Positions 62,678 to 64,000 of a stretch of 64,000 nt of DNA are shown here, in pieces. Position numbers and translations under genes: made by a program. This stretch comes from G965225705 sp965225705. Its GTDB lineage: Bacteria > Pseudomonadota > Alphaproteobacteria > Caulobacterales > Maricaulaceae. The stretch's first letter is position 1. Each line of letters opens with the position of its first letter. The notes under the pieces are model-generated. The model did not search any database, was not told the DNA's origin, and saw only the letters and a list, made by a program, of their open reading frames with translations. The DNA lies in NCBI GenBank assembly GCA_965225705.1, contig OZ245325.1, forward strand, positions 558,001-622,000, read 5' to 3'.

Positions 62678-63823
62678 ATGAAAAAAACAGGATGGTTATG
62701 GTGTTTATGTTGTGCCCTGGTTCTTGTGCCGGTTATAACTGAAGCAAGAGAGAAAATTCATGTTGTGGGTTCCTCCACAGTTTTCCCCTTTTCCACGTCA
62801 GTTGCAGAACATTTCGGGGCGAAAACCTCCTTTTCGGCCCCCGTGGTGGAATCAACGGGTTCTGGCGGCGGGCTCAAGCTTTTTTGTAAGGGAACAGGCC
62901 CTGAGACACCTGATATTACCAATGCGTCCAGACGTATAAAAGCTTCAGAGTGGAACATGTGCCATAAGGCTGGTGTGAAAGATATTGTTGAGGTGAAAAT
63001 AGGTTTTGATGGTATTGTTCTCGCCAATAGTCTTGAAGGGCCCGTCTTTGATCTGACAGAACAACAGATTTTTCAGGCTTTGGCTGCCTATGTACCAAAA
63101 TCTGATACGGAATGCACACTTATCCCAAACCCTTACACCCTCTGGTCTGATATTGACCCCCGTCTGCCTGCAGAGAAAATTGAAGTCTTTGGCCCTCCCC
63201 CGACATCGGGAACTCGTGATGCGTTTGTTGAAATTGCGATGGAAGGTGGTGCAGAGAGTTATACATGTCTTAAAGACCTGAAAAAGGGAGCACCAGGAGA
63301 GAAGACGTATGACAGGGTTTTGGCTGAACTCCCTCCGGCGCGGATCCAGGGTAAGGATGGTCAGGCCCTGAAGGGGAAAAAAATCTTTCAGTCTGTCGCC
63401 CATGAAATTCGTGAAGATGGGGCGTGGATTGATGCCGGTGAAAACGATAACGCTATTGTACAAACTTTGGTGAAAAACCCTTCGACCATAGGTGTTTTTG
63501 GGTATTCTTTTCTCGACCAGAACGGGGACCGTATTAAAGGTGCGGCTATTGATGAGGTAAAACCCGATTTTGAGGCGATTGCTGAAGGTGATTATCCTGT
63601 TTCCCGCTCCCTTTATTTCTATCTCAAAGGGGCCCATTTAGATCTTATCCCAGGGCTTAAAGACTATGTTATGGAATTTACCTCAGAAGGAGCATGGGGG
63701 ACCTATGGATATCTTGCTGACAAGGGGCTTATTCCTCTTTCTGAGGAGGCACGGCCAGCCGCTGCCCAAAAAGCACGGGATTTGGTTATCATGACAGCAG
63801 AGGATGCACAAACACTTCATTAA
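62678..63823 (+). CDS. pstS: Phosphate ABC transporter substrate-binding protein PstS
   Basis: A 381-residue periplasmic phosphate-binding protein. A signal peptide is cleaved near TEA-REK. The mature part starts IHVVGSSTVFPFS and contains ESTGSGGGLKLFCKG and GPPPTSGTRDAFVE, the Ser/Arg/Asp-rich loops that hold phosphate. Longer than E. coli PstS (346), with an insertion around residues 200-240, and closer to the SphX-like group. AAAGG precedes the ATG. A terminator 28 bases after the stop separates it from any downstream pstCAB. Confidence 0.9.
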   Translation: MKKTGWLWCLCCALVLVPVITEAREKIHVVGSSTVFPFSTSVAEHFGAKTSFSAPVVESTGSGGGLKLFCKGTGPETPDITNASRRIKASEWNMCHKAGVKDIVEVKIGFDGIVLANSLEGPVFDLTEQQIFQALAAYVPKSDTECTLIPNPYTLWSDIDPRLPAEKIEVFGPPPTSGTRDAFVEIAMEGGAESYTCLKDLKKGAPGEKTYDRVLAELPPARIQGKDGQALKGKKIFQSVAHEIREDGAWIDAGENDNAIVQTLVKNPSTIGVFGYSFLDQNGDRIKGAAIDEVKPDFEAIAEGDYPVSRSLYFYLKGAHLDLIPGLKDYVMEFTSEGAWGTYGYLADKGLIPLSEEARPAAAQKARDLVIMTAEDAQTLH

Positions 63824-63851
63824 AACAAAAAGATATTTGTTATCCTATGAG

Positions 63852-63888
63852 GGGAGACAGAGGTTCGATGCCTCTGTCTCCCTTTTTT
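63852..63888 (+). terminator. Rho-independent terminator after pstS
   Basis: GGGAGACAGAGG at 63852-63863 pairs perfectly over 12 bp with CCTCTGTCTCCC at 63871-63882 around a 7-base loop, followed by six Ts. It closes the porin-pstS transcript. Confidence 0.92.
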
Positions 63889-64000
63889 CTGAACAAAGAA
63901 TTAGTTTGGTCTGTTCAGATTATTGTGGTGATACAGGGCCTCGGGGAGGCAAGGCTTCCGCCTGGAGATGCTCTCATAAAACAGGGCAGGGATAAAATTC

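Noticed and set aside
1..64000. CRISPR arrays, insertion sequences, integrases
   Set aside because: No regularly spaced short repeats, transposase motifs or integrase catalytic residues were seen on either strand.

Overview
The window reads as a chromosomal segment of an alphaproteobacterium. The evidence is the gene order: rnd-lptC-lptA, a lipid A block (DUF374 acyltransferase, waaA, lpxK, lpxL-like), a cpa/tad pilus locus, a sucC-sucD-sucA-sucB-lpd TCA operon, fabA-fabB, an adrenodoxin-type ferredoxin, ETF-QO and cfa. A Rhodospirillales/Acetobacterales-like relative is my best guess, but nothing here fixes the genus. The number of surface autotransporters suggests a host- or surface-associated life.

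Layout. (1) 1-5.7 kb, surface proteins: the 3' end of one HAF-repeat autotransporter, a complete tandem paralogue whose 3' part is almost identical, and a lipidated subtilisin-type autotransporter protease resembling NalP/SphB1. (2) 5.8-7.9 kb, minus strand: rnd, lptC, lptA. (3) 7.9-25.9 kb, an accessory region starting at a tRNA-Ser(TGA) gene. It holds a decayed repeat ORF, two small unknown ORFs, an HrgA-like protein, a phage lysozyme pseudogene, and a tightly overlapping type I restriction-modification operon on the minus strand (half-length hsdS, hsdM, rhuM, KTSC, full-length hsdS, hsdR, M48/SprT-like metalloprotease). Divergent from the operon are a frameshifted TM0106-type RecB-nuclease/helicase gene and a methyltransferase. 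An orphan tRNA 3' fragment and a stand-alone ParB/Srx-fold protein follow. No integrase was found. (4) 25.9-30.9 kb: a dual-specificity phosphatase and the lipid A block. (5) 31.2-40.3 kb: cpaA-B-C-D-E-F-tadB-tadC, with no Flp pilin or TadE/F/G in the window. (6) 40.6-48.8 kb: sucCDAB-lpd, encoding succinyl-CoA synthetase and the whole 2-oxoglutarate dehydrogenase complex, with a double-lipoyl SucB. (7) 49-55.9 kb: SH3 protein, fabA-fabB, yagU, dxs, MarC, ferredoxin. (8) 55.9-64 kb: trkH, tRNA-Thr(CGT), ETF-QO, cfa, then a Pho box driving an OprP/O-like porin and pstS, closed by a strong intrinsic terminator.

How it fits together. lptC/lptA, waaA, lpxK and the late acyltransferases build and export lipopolysaccharide. 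The autotransporters and the Tad machinery decorate the surface. sucCDAB-lpd is core energy metabolism, and ETF-QO feeds electrons to quinone. fabA/fabB make unsaturated fatty acids that Cfa can cyclopropanate. oprP-like/pstS form a phosphate-starvation uptake module. The type I RM operon with RhuM, KTSC, the metalloprotease, HrgA and the RecB/helicase gene is best read as a defence island. The most unusual items are the near-identical tandem autotransporter ends, the extra half-HsdS in the RM operon, the A-tract frameshift in the nuclease-helicase, and the decayed repeat ORF beside tRNA-Ser. All family assignments come from reading the sequence, not from database searches.
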